A stretch of 64,000 nucleotides of DNA from DASYKS01 sp031404815 (GTDB taxonomy: Bacteria > Acidobacteriota > Thermoanaerobaculia > Multivoradales > UBA5704). The notes under the pieces are model-generated. The model was not told the DNA's origin, did not search any database, and was given only the letters and a program-made list of their open reading frames with translations. Location: the NCBI GenBank assembly GCA_031404815.1, contig JANNIH010000076.1, positions 24,167-88,166 of the forward strand, written 5' to 3'. Made by a program: the position numbers and the translations under genes. Below, one piece after another: positions 1 through 8,576 of the stretch (the stretch's first letter is position 1; the number at the start of each line of letters is the position of its first letter).

Positions 1-1926
1 TCGGCGGAGGGGCGGCCGGTTCTCCTCGGGATGTTGGAAGACAAGGAGCCCTCAGTGCGACGGGCGGCGGCGTTTGCGCTCGGGGAAATGGAGGACGAGG
101 GTGCGAAGTCCGCGACCTCCGGCCTGTTGCAGGCGGCGGTCGATCCCGACCGGGAGACCGGTCGGCTGGCGGTCGAGTCGTTGGGCAAGATCGGCGCGGA
201 TGTCGTGGCCGTCGGCCTGGCGCTCGCACCGCTCCCCGAGCCGGAACGCTGGGCGCGGCTCACCCCGTCGCTCTTCCGCTTCAAGCAGGAAGAGCGGGTG
301 CCGCTCGGCGTGGCCGCTCTCGCGGCGGCAAGCGGTGAAGAGCCCAAGCCGGGGGGCAAGCCCGCGAAATCCGCGAGAGGAACTCCGCGTTCCGATCGGG
401 GGGAGCTGCGCTTTTTTGCCGCCTACGCCCTGGCGCGCGATCCGCTCCCCGGGGCGGCCGAGCCGCTCCGCGGTCTGCTGGGCGATTCCGATCCGCGGAT
501 CCGCGGTTGGGCGGCCCGGGCGCTCGGTCAGGTCGGGGGTGGAGAGGACCTCGCGCGCCTCCTCCCTCTGCTCGCCGCGGCGGAGTTGCCGCCGGTGATC
601 CAAGCTCTGCGCGCCGGGCGGCAGCTGGTCGTGGAGGGGAAGGTCATCACCCCCTCGGCCCTCGCTGCGCGAGAAGCGTGGCGGGCGCCGCTGCTCGCGT
701 TGCTCTCCGATCCTCGGTCGGGAGTCCGCTCGACGGCGATCGATGCGGCGGCGGTTTGGTTGCCCGATGCGGATCTCGCCGCGGCTCTCGCGGAGCGGGT
801 CGAGAAAGGGAGTGGCCGGGAGCGGGGGCTCGCCCTGGTCGCGTTGGCGACCGGCAAAGCTCCGCGCGCGGCGGAGCTGATCGCCTTGGCGATCGGGCCG
901 CGGCCGGCCGAAACGCCGGGAGTTGGGGCAGAGTCCGGGGCCCTGGAGGACCTGGAAACGTCCGATCTGCGCGCCCACGCCGCCGAAGCGGCCGGCAAGC
1001 TGGGTGCCGTGGGCGCGCTCGATCTGCTGGCCCAAGACCAGAGCCCCGCCGTGCGAGGCGCGGTCGCCGCGGCCCGGCTGGCTCGGTTGGCGCCGGACGA
1101 TACGGCTGGGGGGGAGAAGCTGGCCGCTGCGATCCTCGCCGATCCGGACGGAGGGGTGCGGCTCGCTGCGCTCGATTGGCTCGGCGAGCATCCCGTGTTG
1201 CTGATGGCGGCGCTCGGGCCTGCGGTGGCCAAGGCGTTGGTGGACGAATCGGAAGAGCCGGGGCTCGCCGGTCTCCGCGCGCTCGGAGCGCGAGCGAAAG
1301 CGGTGGTCGCCGATCGCCCGGCGGCGCTCGAGATGGCGGGGTACGTGGTCGAAAAGGAGGGGTACGTGCTGCGCCGGGCGGCGATCGCGCTGTTTAAAGA
1401 ACTCGAAGCGCCGGCCCCCGAGCTGTTGCCGCCGGACGATTCGCGCCGCACGGACGACTACCGCGAGATCCTGGAGCGGACTTGGGGGGGGCACCGGATC
1501 GCGATCGAGACCGAAAAAGGGATGATCACGGTCGATCTCACCTGCCGCGCCGCGCCGCTCACCTGCCTGTCGTTCCTTCAGCTCGCGGCCCAGGGGTTCT
1601 TCGACGGTTTGACCTTCCACCGGGTGGTCCCCGATTTCGTCATCCAAGGGGGCGATCCGCGGGGCGATGGGGTCGGTGGTCCGGGCTATTCGATCCGCGA
1701 CGAGATCGGCCGCCTGCGCTATGAGCGCGGCGTGCTCGGCATGGCGCTCGCGGGGCCGGATACCGGAGGGAGCCAGTTCTTCCTCACCCTCTCTCCGCAG
1801 CCGCACCTCGACGGCGGCTTCACGGCGTTCGGCAAAGTGGTGGCCGGCGACGCGGTGCTCGACCTGATCCAAGGGGGCGACCGGATCGTCCGCATCGCCG
1901 AAGTGCCGTCCGGGCCGCAGCGCTAG
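1..1926 (+). CDS. HEAT-repeat protein with C-terminal cyclophilin peptidyl-prolyl isomerase (5' partial)
   Basis: The reading frame is open from base 1 and the first codons already encode a HEAT-type helix pair, so the true start lies before the window; the ATG at 31 is probably internal. About 490 residues are Ala/Leu/Arg-rich HEAT-like helical repeats (for example EPSVRRAAAFALGEMED), an alpha-solenoid that usually binds proteins. The last 140 residues are a cyclophilin-type PPIase with FHRVVPDFVIQGGDP, containing the catalytic Arg, and GGSQFFLT. The domain probably catalyses proline isomerisation on clients held by the solenoid, which is inference. The export status cannot be seen because the N-terminus is missing. 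The end is a clean TAG. Confidence 0.85.
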   Translation, partial: SAEGRPVLLGMLEDKEPSVRRAAAFALGEMEDEGAKSATSGLLQAAVDPDRETGRLAVESLGKIGADVVAVGLALAPLPEPERWARLTPSLFRFKQEERVPLGVAALAAASGEEPKPGGKPAKSARGTPRSDRGELRFFAAYALARDPLPGAAEPLRGLLGDSDPRIRGWAARALGQVGGGEDLARLLPLLAAAELPPVIQALRAGRQLVVEGKVITPSALAAREAWRAPLLALLSDPRSGVRSTAIDAAAVWLPDADLAAALAERVEKGSGRERGLALVALATGKAPRAAELIALAIGPRPAETPGVGAESGALEDLETSDLRAHAAEAAGKLGAVGALDLLAQDQSPAVRGAVAAARLARLAPDDTAGGEKLAAAILADPDGGVRLAALDWLGEHPVLLMAALGPAVAKALVDESEEPGLAGLRALGARAKAVVADRPAALEMAGYVVEKEGYVLRRAAIALFKELEAPAPELLPPDDSRRTDDYREILERTWGGHRIAIETEKGMITVDLTCRAAPLTCLSFLQLAAQGFFDGLTFHRVVPDFVIQGGDPRGDGVGGPGYSIRDEIGRLRYERGVLGMALAGPDTGGSQFFLTLSPQPHLDGGFTAFGKVVAGDAVLDLIQGGDRIVRIAEVPSGPQR

Positions 1927-1968
1927 AGCCCGGCCGAGGCGACAAGAGCGCGACGGACGACTTGGAAG

Positions 1969-2517
1969 TCAGCGTCGACGCGTGGGGTTGAACGGAAGCA
2001 CGCCGGCAATCTTGCCGCCCCCGGGAGCTGCGGCGGCTTCCGATTCCGGCGCTTCCGGAGCGGTCTCGACCGGCTTGATCTCACTCTTTGGCTCCCGATC
2101 GATCGAACGGGGCCCGCGGGTCTTAACGCTGGCAACTTCCTGAGCCTCGAGCGGGCCGAAACGGAGGCCGAACTCCGCCGACGGATCGACGAACGAGGTG
2201 AGCGCCTCGTAGGGCACGGTCACCCGTTGGCGCGAGGCGTTGAAGTTGAGCGACACGGAAAACGCTTCGCGATCGACCTCCAGGTCCCAGAATTGGTGTT
2301 GGAGGATGATCGTGACCTCATCCGGATAGCTGTCGCGGAGAAAGGCGGGGACCCGCACTCCCGGGTGGGTCGGGCGGAAACTGACGTAGAAGAAATGATC
2401 GCCGGGGAGGCCACCCTCCTCGGCGACGATCTCGAGAGAGCGTCGTACGACATCGCGCAGAGCTTCGCGCACCAACTCCTGATAGTCCAACGGTTCATCC
2501 ATCATAGGCGCGAGCAT
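1969..2517 (-). CDS. sspB: SspB-family ClpXP adaptor
   Basis: This 182-residue protein matches the SspB fold: an N-terminal helix (YQELVREALRDVVRRSL), then a beta-rich core with FFYVSFRPTHPGVRVP, a hydrophobic strand (EVTIILQHQFWDLEV) and VTVPYEALTSFVDPS. SspB proteins bind ssrA-type degrons and deliver tagged proteins to the ClpXP protease in the cytoplasm. As is usual, the core is followed by a low-complexity Pro/Ala/Glu tail, and it ends in a basic segment (FNPTRRR), which could be the ClpX-binding part. Two further ATGs at 2505 and 2502 are possible starts; no good ribosome binding site separates them. It is convergent with the HEAT/cyclophilin gene. Confidence 0.75.
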   Translation of the reverse strand: MLAPMMDEPLDYQELVREALRDVVRRSLEIVAEEGGLPGDHFFYVSFRPTHPGVRVPAFLRDSYPDEVTIILQHQFWDLEVDREAFSVSLNFNASRQRVTVPYEALTSFVDPSAEFGLRFGPLEAQEVASVKTRGPRSIDREPKSEIKPVETAPEAPESEAAAAPGGGKIAGVLPFNPTRRR

Positions 2518-2579
2518 CGCCGTCCGCCGCCTCTCCTGTCAACCACTCCCGGCCCGAACCCGGGGCGAAACGGTGCGGC

Positions 2580-2894
2580 TCAAGGCGGGTCATAGGTGCC
2601 GGGTGGCGTCCATGGGCCGCAACGGGCGATGCGGCCTGCGGTCCGAACCGACCCGATCACCGCGCCATATTTACGAATCGCCCCCTCGCCATAGCGGCTA
2701 CAGCTGGGGGTGAAGCGGCAGCGAACCCCGAGCGAGGGCATCGCCTTGGAGAGTGTGGCCTGGTAGAGGTGAATCGAGGCGAGCAGGAGGTTCGCGGAGA
2801 CTTGGGCGCCCGGCCGCTGCAGCTGGTCGAGCGCGAGCAGAACGAAGAAGAGGATCGCGCCGATCAGGGCGCGGCGTCGCGCAATCGTAGCCAC
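2580..2894 (-). CDS. yidD: Membrane protein insertion efficiency factor YidD
   Basis: This 104-residue protein begins with GTG. The YidD core is clear: LYQATLSKAMPSLGVRCRF, then TPSCSRYGEGAIRKYG with its conserved cysteines, and a C-terminal CGPWTPPGTYDPP. The family helps YidC insert inner-membrane proteins. An extra hydrophobic segment at the N-terminus (ALIGAILFFVLLALDQL) precedes the core, so this version looks membrane-anchored and longer than the usual 70-85 residues. It does not sit in the common rnpA-yidC neighbourhood but beside a DUF2752 membrane protein, with which it may be co-transcribed. Confidence 0.88.
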   Translation of the reverse strand: MATIARRRALIGAILFFVLLALDQLQRPGAQVSANLLLASIHLYQATLSKAMPSLGVRCRFTPSCSRYGEGAIRKYGAVIGSVRTAGRIARCGPWTPPGTYDPP

Positions 2895-2904
2895 GGCGGC
2901 CAGC

Positions 2905-3306
2905 CTACCAGGGGAGGGTGCCGGTCGCGAGTCGGCCGAGCCAGAGGGCGACCAGGGCGGCGATGTGGCCGACGGCCAGTGGGCCCACCCGCTTCGACCA
3001 GCGCTCGGGCCAAGAGCGGCGGTTGAGTGCCAGCCAACCCCAAACGAGGTAGACGGCGAGCACCTCGAGCGCGATTGCGAACGCGAACGGGTGGAAGCCG
3101 AAGGCCAGACGGAAGTGCCCTTTGGCCAGAGCGGCGAAGCTCCTGGTCAAGCCGCAACCCGGACAGGGAATGCCGGTCGCCCGCCGGAACAGGCAGATCG
3201 ACGAGTCCGCGCCCCCCGACGGATGCCAATGGGCCAGGACGACGAAAGCCGCCAGCCCCGCGAGTCCGGTGAGGACCCACGGGGCGAGCGGCCGAAGAGA
3301 GCGCAA
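2905..3306 (-). CDS. DUF2752 membrane protein
   Basis: A small polytopic membrane protein carrying the DUF2752 signature CPGCGLTRSF, preceded by CLFRRATGIP, between hydrophobic segments (WVLTGLAGLAAFVVLAHW near the start, FAFAIALEVLAVYLVWGWLAL in two parts later). The biochemical role of the family is unknown. The start is uncertain: the frame is open far upstream, but that part is arginine-rich antisense noise over the next gene. A TTG at 3306 would give about 133 residues and clear the upstream gene's stop. It follows a DUF4190 and a DUF4870-like gene, forming a run of small membrane proteins on the same strand. Confidence 0.7.
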   Translation of the reverse strand: MRSLRPLAPWVLTGLAGLAAFVVLAHWHPSGGADSSICLFRRATGIPCPGCGLTRSFAALAKGHFRLAFGFHPFAFAIALEVLAVYLVWGWLALNRRSWPERWSKRVGPLAVGHIAALVALWLGRLATGTLPW

Positions 3307-3317
3307 GCTCAGGAGCG

Positions 3318-3626
3318 TTACTGCCCGGCGGCGGCCGACAGCCCGGAGAGGATCGCCATGCCGCCGAAGCCGACGATCCAGATCACGCCCAGGATCAATA
3401 AAGCCGAACCGACCATGCCGAGGATTTTGCCGGCCTTGGCGGCACCCTCTCCGGCGGACGGTGCCAGACCGGCGGCGATCTGCTGAAGTTCCTTGTTGCC
3501 TAAGTACCAGGCGAAAGGCGCGGCGAGGCCACAACAGACAACCCCCACGATCCCGACGATCAGGGCCGTGGTCGCCTGGCTGCTCGCTTTGGCTTGAAGT
3601 GGCGGGGGTGCGATCGGAATCGACAT
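3318..3626 (-). CDS. DUF4190-like small membrane protein
   Basis: This 102-residue protein has a short Pro-rich cytoplasmic start, a glycine-rich transmembrane segment (TTALIVGIVGVVCCGLAAPF), a middle amphipathic loop ending GEGAAKAGKILGMVG, and a second transmembrane segment (LLILGVIWIVGFGGMAIL). This helix-loop-helix layout, with G-K-ILG-before-helix 2, is typical of DUF4190 proteins of unknown function. An AGGGAG ribosome binding site lies about 8 bases before the ATG. It precedes the DUF2752 gene in the same direction and may share a transcript with it. Confidence 0.7.
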   Translation of the reverse strand: MSIPIAPPPLQAKASSQATTALIVGIVGVVCCGLAAPFAWYLGNKELQQIAAGLAPSAGEGAAKAGKILGMVGSALLILGVIWIVGFGGMAILSGLSAAAGQ

Positions 3627-3662
3627 CGAAGTGTCTCCCTAAGGCGAGCGTTGGTTTCTAGA

Positions 3663-4046
3663 TCAGAACTTGTCGGCGTACTGGCTCAAGCCCGGGATGA
3701 TGAAGCGCTGTCCGTTGACCGCCTTCATGATGCAAAGGATGGTCACGATCAGCCAACCGAGGCCGAGCAATGGGGCCAGAATCGCCGCAAGGCAGGCGAG
3801 AGCGCCGAGCTGTCCCAACACCATGAGAACTGCCCAAACGATCGCCCAGGCGATCAGAAGCACGATCCCGTGCTTGGCGTGCCACTGGACCTCCTTGTCG
3901 TCCTTCTCGACCACGAACGGGATGATCGCGAGCAGTCCCAGATAGGAGAGCACGAGCATCAGCGTCTTGTTGCTGCCACCGGCCGCGACGGGCGGCGGCG
4001 GGGGCATGGAACTCGGCGGCGGCGGGGGGGCGATCGGCTCACTCAT
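3663..4046 (-). CDS. DUF4870-like membrane protein with proline-rich N-terminus
   Basis: This 127-residue protein opens with a Pro-rich tail (PPPPPSSMPPPPP), followed by three or four hydrophobic helices. The conserved-looking segment VEKDDKEVQWHAKHGIVLL between helices resembles DUF4870, a family of small membrane proteins of unknown role in which polar residues and an H-A-K/R-Q motif precede the second helix. A GGAG ribosome binding site lies a few bases before the ATG. The 260 bases upstream, up to bshA, hold no gene I recognise. Confidence 0.65.
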   Translation of the reverse strand: MSEPIAPPPPPSSMPPPPPVAAGGSNKTLMLVLSYLGLLAIIPFVVEKDDKEVQWHAKHGIVLLIAWAIVWAVLMVLGQLGALACLAAILAPLLGLGWLIVTILCIMKAVNGQRFIIPGLSQYADKF

Positions 4047-4306
4047 CGCAGGCCACTCCTTTCAGAGGTGCGGAAAAACCTTTGTTTGTCCAACGTTTCG
4101 TGTCTCGCGGCAGCATACGACATCGACCGAGGGCGAACAACTGGGGCCGACTTCAAAGACAGTCATCAGGCGTGGCGCCCCACGGTTCTGTTACACGATC
4201 GCCAGGCAAACGACCGCAAGGAACACCGAGCCCCGATCGCGAAACTCGGCTTCCGAGGTGGCGGCGGGGATCGAGTAGGAGGGCATGGGCCTTGCGACCG
4301 ATCGAC

Positions 4307-5440
4307 CTATCGGTTGGCGTCGGCGATGACCCGCACGTAGAGTTCGCGATAGCGGCCGACGATCACGTCCTGCGAGAACCGCTCGACCGCCGATCTGCGG
4401 GCCGCCGCCGCGAAAGCCAGCCGTTTCGGCTCGTCGCGGAGAAGGTCGAGCGCGGCGGCCGCCATGCCGTCCACATCGCCCACGTCGCGCAGGAATCCGG
4501 TCTCGCCGTCGATCACCACCTCGGGCAGCCCGCCCGCGGTGGTCGCGATCACCGGCACTTCGCAGCTCATCGCTTCGAGCGCCGCCAAGCCAAACGACTC
4601 GGTCTCCGAGGGGAGCAGGAACAGGTCGGCCCCGACCAGGATCTCTTCGATCAGCGGTAGGCTGCCGATGAACGTGATCGCGTGGCAAAGATCTCGTTCG
4701 CGGCAGAGCTGCTCGACCTTGCCGCGCTCCGGCCCGTCGCCCACCAAGATCAGGCGCGAGCGCACCTCGCAACGGACCCGCTCGAAGATTCCGACCACGT
4801 CGAGCACCCGTTTCACCGGCCGGAAGTTCGAGATGTGGACGAGCGTCCGTTCGCCCGGCTTCGCCCACCGGCGCGCGCCCTCGGTACCACGGAAGGCTTC
4901 GAAACGGGTGGGGTCGATGAAGTTCGGGACGACGTGGATCGTCTTGGTGAGCACGCCGAGTTGTTCGACGGTCTGCACGCGGAGCGCCTCGGAAACCGCC
5001 GTCACCGCATCGCTCTGGACGACGCCGTAGCGGGTGGTCTCCAGGTAGTTCGGGTCGTTGCCCACCAGGGTGACGTCGGTGCCATGGAGGGTGGTCACCA
5101 CGGGTAGCGGCTGCGGCGCCAAGATCTGGCGCGCGAGCACGGCGGAGATTGCGTTCGGCACGGCGTAGTGGACGTGCAGGACATCGAGCCCCTGGTGGCG
5201 CGCGACCTCGACCATCTTGGTCGCGAGTGCGAGCGAGTAGGGGGGGTAGTCGAACAGCGGATAGTGCGGTACCACGACCTCGTGGAAGAAGATCCGCGGG
5301 TTGTTGAACGCCAGCCGCGACGGCAGCGCGTACGAGATGACGTGGACCTCGTCACCGGCTTCGGCTAGCGCCATCGCGAGCTCGGTGGCGACGATCCCCG
5401 AGCCGCCGTAGGTCGGGTAACAGCTGATGCCGATCTTCAA
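4307..5440 (-). CDS. bshA: N-acetyl-alpha-D-glucosaminyl L-malate synthase BshA
   Basis: A GT4-family glycosyltransferase of 377 residues, the usual length for BshA. It transfers GlcNAc from UDP-GlcNAc to L-malate, the first step of bacillithiol synthesis. Visible features are GISCYPTYGGSGIVATELA at the N-terminus, HVHYAVPNAISA, TTLHGTDVTLVG, and the C-terminal nucleotide-sugar motif PSETESFGLAALEAMSCEVP. I start it at TTG 5440 because a GGAGG lies 6 bases upstream and the encoded KIGISCYP is the family N-terminus; the longer open frame upstream is antisense to bshB1 and bshC. It overlaps bshB1 by 4 bases, implying translational coupling. Confidence 0.92.
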   Translation of the reverse strand: MKIGISCYPTYGGSGIVATELAMALAEAGDEVHVISYALPSRLAFNNPRIFFHEVVVPHYPLFDYPPYSLALATKMVEVARHQGLDVLHVHYAVPNAISAVLARQILAPQPLPVVTTLHGTDVTLVGNDPNYLETTRYGVVQSDAVTAVSEALRVQTVEQLGVLTKTIHVVPNFIDPTRFEAFRGTEGARRWAKPGERTLVHISNFRPVKRVLDVVGIFERVRCEVRSRLILVGDGPERGKVEQLCRERDLCHAITFIGSLPLIEEILVGADLFLLPSETESFGLAALEAMSCEVPVIATTAGGLPEVVIDGETGFLRDVGDVDGMAAAALDLLRDEPKRLAFAAAARRSAVERFSQDVIVGRYRELYVRVIADANR

Positions 5441-6174
5441 CGGACACCTCCGGGCAGAATCGTGAACGGATCGCGCACCGCGAGCGGCAGTGGGCTCCAG
5501 AACGGCTCGCCGAACGTCGCGCCGATCAGATGGCCGAAGTGGCGCGCTTTCCCCTCGACGGCGAAGTAGAAATCGGGTGTCGAAACTTTGGTCACCGGTC
5601 CGGTGGCGGCGCCGGAAGCGTTCTGCCCCGGTTGATGGAGCTGCGAGCGGTGGGCGGCGAGGCTCGCGAGTTTGGCGTCCCAGACTTCGGTGACGTCGAC
5701 CACGAAGCGTGGATCGAAACCATCGTGCTGCATGTAGGAAAAGACCGCCGCCGGCCGGTGTGTGGGATGGCCCGCGGTGCCGCGCGCCGCGAGGCCGGCG
5801 TAGAAGCCGGCGGCCTGGACCAGGTTGTGCGCCCGGATGTGATCGGGATGGCGATCGTAGGGGGTCGGTCCGAACACCAGATCCGGACGCGTCTCGCGCA
5901 GGACGTCGATCAGCGCGTCCTCTTCCACCGGCCCGTTGCGCAAGGCGCCGTCGCCGCAGTCGAGGAAGCGGAGTTCGACCGCGCCGAGCGCGCGGGCCGC
6001 CTCTTCCGCCTCGCTCCGCCGCTCCTTCGGCGTGCCGCGGGTTCCCGCTTCGCCCCGGGTGAGGTGGAGGATGCCGACCGCGCGGCCCGCTTTGGCGAGC
6101 GCCGCGAGCGTGCCGCCACAACCGAGTTCGACGTCGTCCGGGTGGGCGCCGATCGCGAGTACGTCGAGTTTCAT
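5437..6174 (-). CDS. bshB1: Bacillithiol biosynthesis deacetylase BshB1
   Basis: A 245-residue PIG-L/LmbE-type zinc deacetylase. It removes the acetyl group from GlcNAc-malate in the second step of bacillithiol synthesis. The metal-binding motif AIGAHPDDVELGCGG is at residues 7-21, and the second motif YDRHPDHIRAHNL contains the further His/Asp ligands. The length and the adjacent bshA and bshC fit BshB1 rather than the mycothiol enzyme. It overlaps both neighbours by 4 bases. Confidence 0.93.
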   Translation of the reverse strand: MKLDVLAIGAHPDDVELGCGGTLAALAKAGRAVGILHLTRGEAGTRGTPKERRSEAEEAARALGAVELRFLDCGDGALRNGPVEEDALIDVLRETRPDLVFGPTPYDRHPDHIRAHNLVQAAGFYAGLAARGTAGHPTHRPAAVFSYMQHDGFDPRFVVDVTEVWDAKLASLAAHRSQLHQPGQNASGAATGPVTKVSTPDFYFAVEGKARHFGHLIGATFGEPFWSPLPLAVRDPFTILPGGVR

Positions 6175-7871
6175 GAGGTTGAACCTCCGGTGCCCTGTGG
6201 TGGTGGCGAGGGGAGTTCGATCGCTTGGAGCGTGCGCGGGTCGAGATCCATCCCGTTCCAGAGCGCGTCGCCCGCGCTGCCCGCCGAGCGGGTGGCGAAC
6301 TGGGCGGACGAAAGCTCGCGTTCCTGCAGCTTGCCGTGCGGGCGGAGCAGGTCGAGCAGCTGGCCGGCGCGGCGCGCTTCGACCTCGTTCTTTCGCGCGG
6401 CCGAGGCGCGCACCTTGTCGGCGAACAGGTCGAGGCCGCGCAGCGCCTGCTCACGGGTCTTATCCAACGGCTTGTCGAGGCTTGGATCGATCGCGACCGC
6501 GGGTGCCGCGAGCTGGTCGAGGAGCGCTTCGATCCGGGCTCGGATCGGCGCCACGAAATCGCCGCCACCGCGCTCGGCGAGGCGCCGCTCGACGGTTCCG
6601 GGATCGCCCACGATCTGGGCGAACGTCAAGTCGAGCGCTTCTAGTCGGCTGCGGGTCGAAGGTTCGACCAACGCGACCTGAGGGCGCAGGGCCAACGTCG
6701 GGCCGTCGATCCCGAGCAGACGATAGGCCGGAACGACCTGCGGAATGTACGAGGTCTCACCCGGACCGAGCAGCAGGATCGACGTGCCGAGCACCGCGTC
6801 TTGAATCGCCGGCCGCGCGAGGACCCCCGGGCTCACGACCCCCGGGTTTTCGTCGATCGCGGCCAAGAGCTGTTCGACCGGGAAGTCCTCGTCACGGCCG
6901 CGTAGCGCGTAGCGATCAGCGCCCCGCCACTCGATCCGCCGCCGTTCCCCGCGCGAATAGAGAAACAGAGGGGAGAGCCCGCGCTGCGGCGCCACTTGGA
7001 GCGGCAGGCCGCGGCGCTCGATCTCCGTATCTTGCGCCGCATAGGCCGCTTCGAGTTCCACCCGCTTTTCGACCATCTGGCGCAGGTAGGGCCGCTGCGC
7101 GCTCTTGAGCTCGGGGAGCATGGCGTCGAGCAGCAGCGGACAGCGCTGTTTGAGCAGGTGCGCCATCAAGCGGCAGAACGCTTCGCCGAAGCGGGCCTCC
7201 GGCCGATACCAGCGGGCGAGCGCGTCGCGCCAGGGGGCGAACGTCTCGCCGGGAAACGCGTCGGCGATCTCGGAGTGGACGCGCGCCATCTCGGGTCCGA
7301 ACGTGCGCGTGCCCAAGGGGGCGAGCGGCTCCGGATCGGGGCCGAGATCGAACCGGCGGAGGCCGCCGGGGGAGAGCAGCGTGGTCTGTGCCACCTCGGC
7401 CCAGTCGTGATCTTCGGTCGCGACCCAGAAGATCGCGACCGCCGGCTCGCCGTCCGCCTCGAGTTCCGCCGCCCAGCGGGCCGCCGCGACCATCTTCGAC
7501 AGGGCATAGAGCGGTCCCCCGAACAGTCCGGGTTGCTGGCCGGTCGCGACCACCCGGGTGCGCGGGTCGGCCAGCTTGGCCGCGAGCGCGTCGGCCGCCG
7601 GATGGCCATAGGCGCGGTTGGCGACCCCGAGCGCCGCCGCGAGCGCCGTGCGATCCGGCGCCGGCCGGTGCGGCAAGCTGAGCGGCACACCCGGCTGCGC
7701 GAAGCGGAGCGGCGCGAGCAGATCGAGCTCGGCCCCCGCCAGAAAAGCCGCAGGGATCGGCGGCAGCAGGCCGAGCGCAACCAGATCGAGCGGCGCCAGC
7801 GGATCGTTTTCGAGGCTCGGGTGGGGTTCAGTCGGGTTTTTTGCCGACGAGGATGAGGCGTTCGCTGTCAC
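6171..7871 (-). CDS. bshC: Bacillithiol synthase (cysteine ligase) BshC
   Basis: A 566-residue BshC, the enzyme family thought to add cysteine to GlcN-malate. The hallmark VVATGQQPGLFGGPLYALSK appears about a quarter of the way in, followed by FWVATEDHDWAEV, a nucleotidyltransferase-like pocket, and a C-terminal coiled-coil region (TREQALRGLDLFADKVRA). The start is a GTG that overlaps the preceding methyltransferase gene by 44 bases; a later non-standard start cannot be excluded. With bshB1 and bshA it completes the bacillithiol pathway in a single operon, in reverse order of the reactions. Confidence 0.92.
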   Translation of the reverse strand: MTANASSSSAKNPTEPHPSLENDPLAPLDLVALGLLPPIPAAFLAGAELDLLAPLRFAQPGVPLSLPHRPAPDRTALAAALGVANRAYGHPAADALAAKLADPRTRVVATGQQPGLFGGPLYALSKMVAAARWAAELEADGEPAVAIFWVATEDHDWAEVAQTTLLSPGGLRRFDLGPDPEPLAPLGTRTFGPEMARVHSEIADAFPGETFAPWRDALARWYRPEARFGEAFCRLMAHLLKQRCPLLLDAMLPELKSAQRPYLRQMVEKRVELEAAYAAQDTEIERRGLPLQVAPQRGLSPLFLYSRGERRRIEWRGADRYALRGRDEDFPVEQLLAAIDENPGVVSPGVLARPAIQDAVLGTSILLLGPGETSYIPQVVPAYRLLGIDGPTLALRPQVALVEPSTRSRLEALDLTFAQIVGDPGTVERRLAERGGGDFVAPIRARIEALLDQLAAPAVAIDPSLDKPLDKTREQALRGLDLFADKVRASAARKNEVEARRAGQLLDLLRPHGKLQERELSSAQFATRSAGSAGDALWNGMDLDPRTLQAIELPSPPPQGTGGSTS

Positions 7872-8556
7872 GATCGTAAGGTTCCCCTCGAAAACTGCCG
7901 TAGAGCTGATCGAGCGCGAGGCCCACCCAGCGCAGGCCGACGGTCACCTCTTCGGGCTGGTAGGCGCGCACGCTCTCCAGATAGGTCCGTGCGGGTCCCT
8001 GGTCGGGAACCACGCGGATGCGCTTGTTCAACCGCTGGCTCGCGGCGTCGTACCAGCGGTCGATCTCGACCCGCCGTCCTTCTACGTCCTGGACCTCGCG
8101 CGGGTTCAGATTCGCGAGCGCGTAGTGGGGATTCATCAAGTCGATCAGGAACCGGCCACCGGGGGAGAGCAGGCGGGCGATCTCCCCCAGAACCAAGAAA
8201 TTCTCACGCTCGCTCTCGAAGTAGCCGAACGAAGTGAAAAAATTGAGCACCCAAGCGAAGCTGCCGTCGGCGAACGGCAAGCGGCGCATATCGCCCGCCA
8301 CCGACGGCACTTGGCCGCGAATCAGCAGGGTCACCGAAAGATCGACGCCGAGCACCCGATACCCTCGGCGTCTGAGCGCCGCGGTGTGGCGCCCGGCGCC
8401 GCAGGCCAGGTCGAGCACGGCTTTCGGCCGCGGCTTGCCCGGATCGCCGCCGAGCGCCCGCTCGACAAAATCGATATGCGCTTCGGCCTCATGCTCGTTG
8501 CGGTTCGCATAGAGCTCCAAGTACTCGTCGCCGAACCATTCGCGATACCAGGCCAT
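7828..8556 (-). CDS. Class I SAM-dependent methyltransferase
   Basis: A 242-residue Rossmann-fold methyltransferase. Motif I is VLDLACGAGRHTAALRRRG, the acidic end of strand 2 is VLGVDLS, then GDMRRLPFADGSF and the post-motif LLSPGGRFLIDLMNP. The substrate is not predictable. It starts the run methyltransferase-bshC-bshB1-bshA and overlaps bshC by 44 bases, so a link with low-molecular-weight thiol metabolism is possible but is inference from position only. Confidence 0.85.
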   Translation of the reverse strand: MAWYREWFGDEYLELYANRNEHEAEAHIDFVERALGGDPGKPRPKAVLDLACGAGRHTAALRRRGYRVLGVDLSVTLLIRGQVPSVAGDMRRLPFADGSFAWVLNFFTSFGYFESERENFLVLGEIARLLSPGGRFLIDLMNPHYALANLNPREVQDVEGRRVEIDRWYDAASQRLNKRIRVVPDQGPARTYLESVRAYQPEEVTVGLRWVGLALDQLYGSFRGEPYDRDSERLILVGKKPD

Positions 8557-8576
8557 CGGCCGATGATAGACGACCT

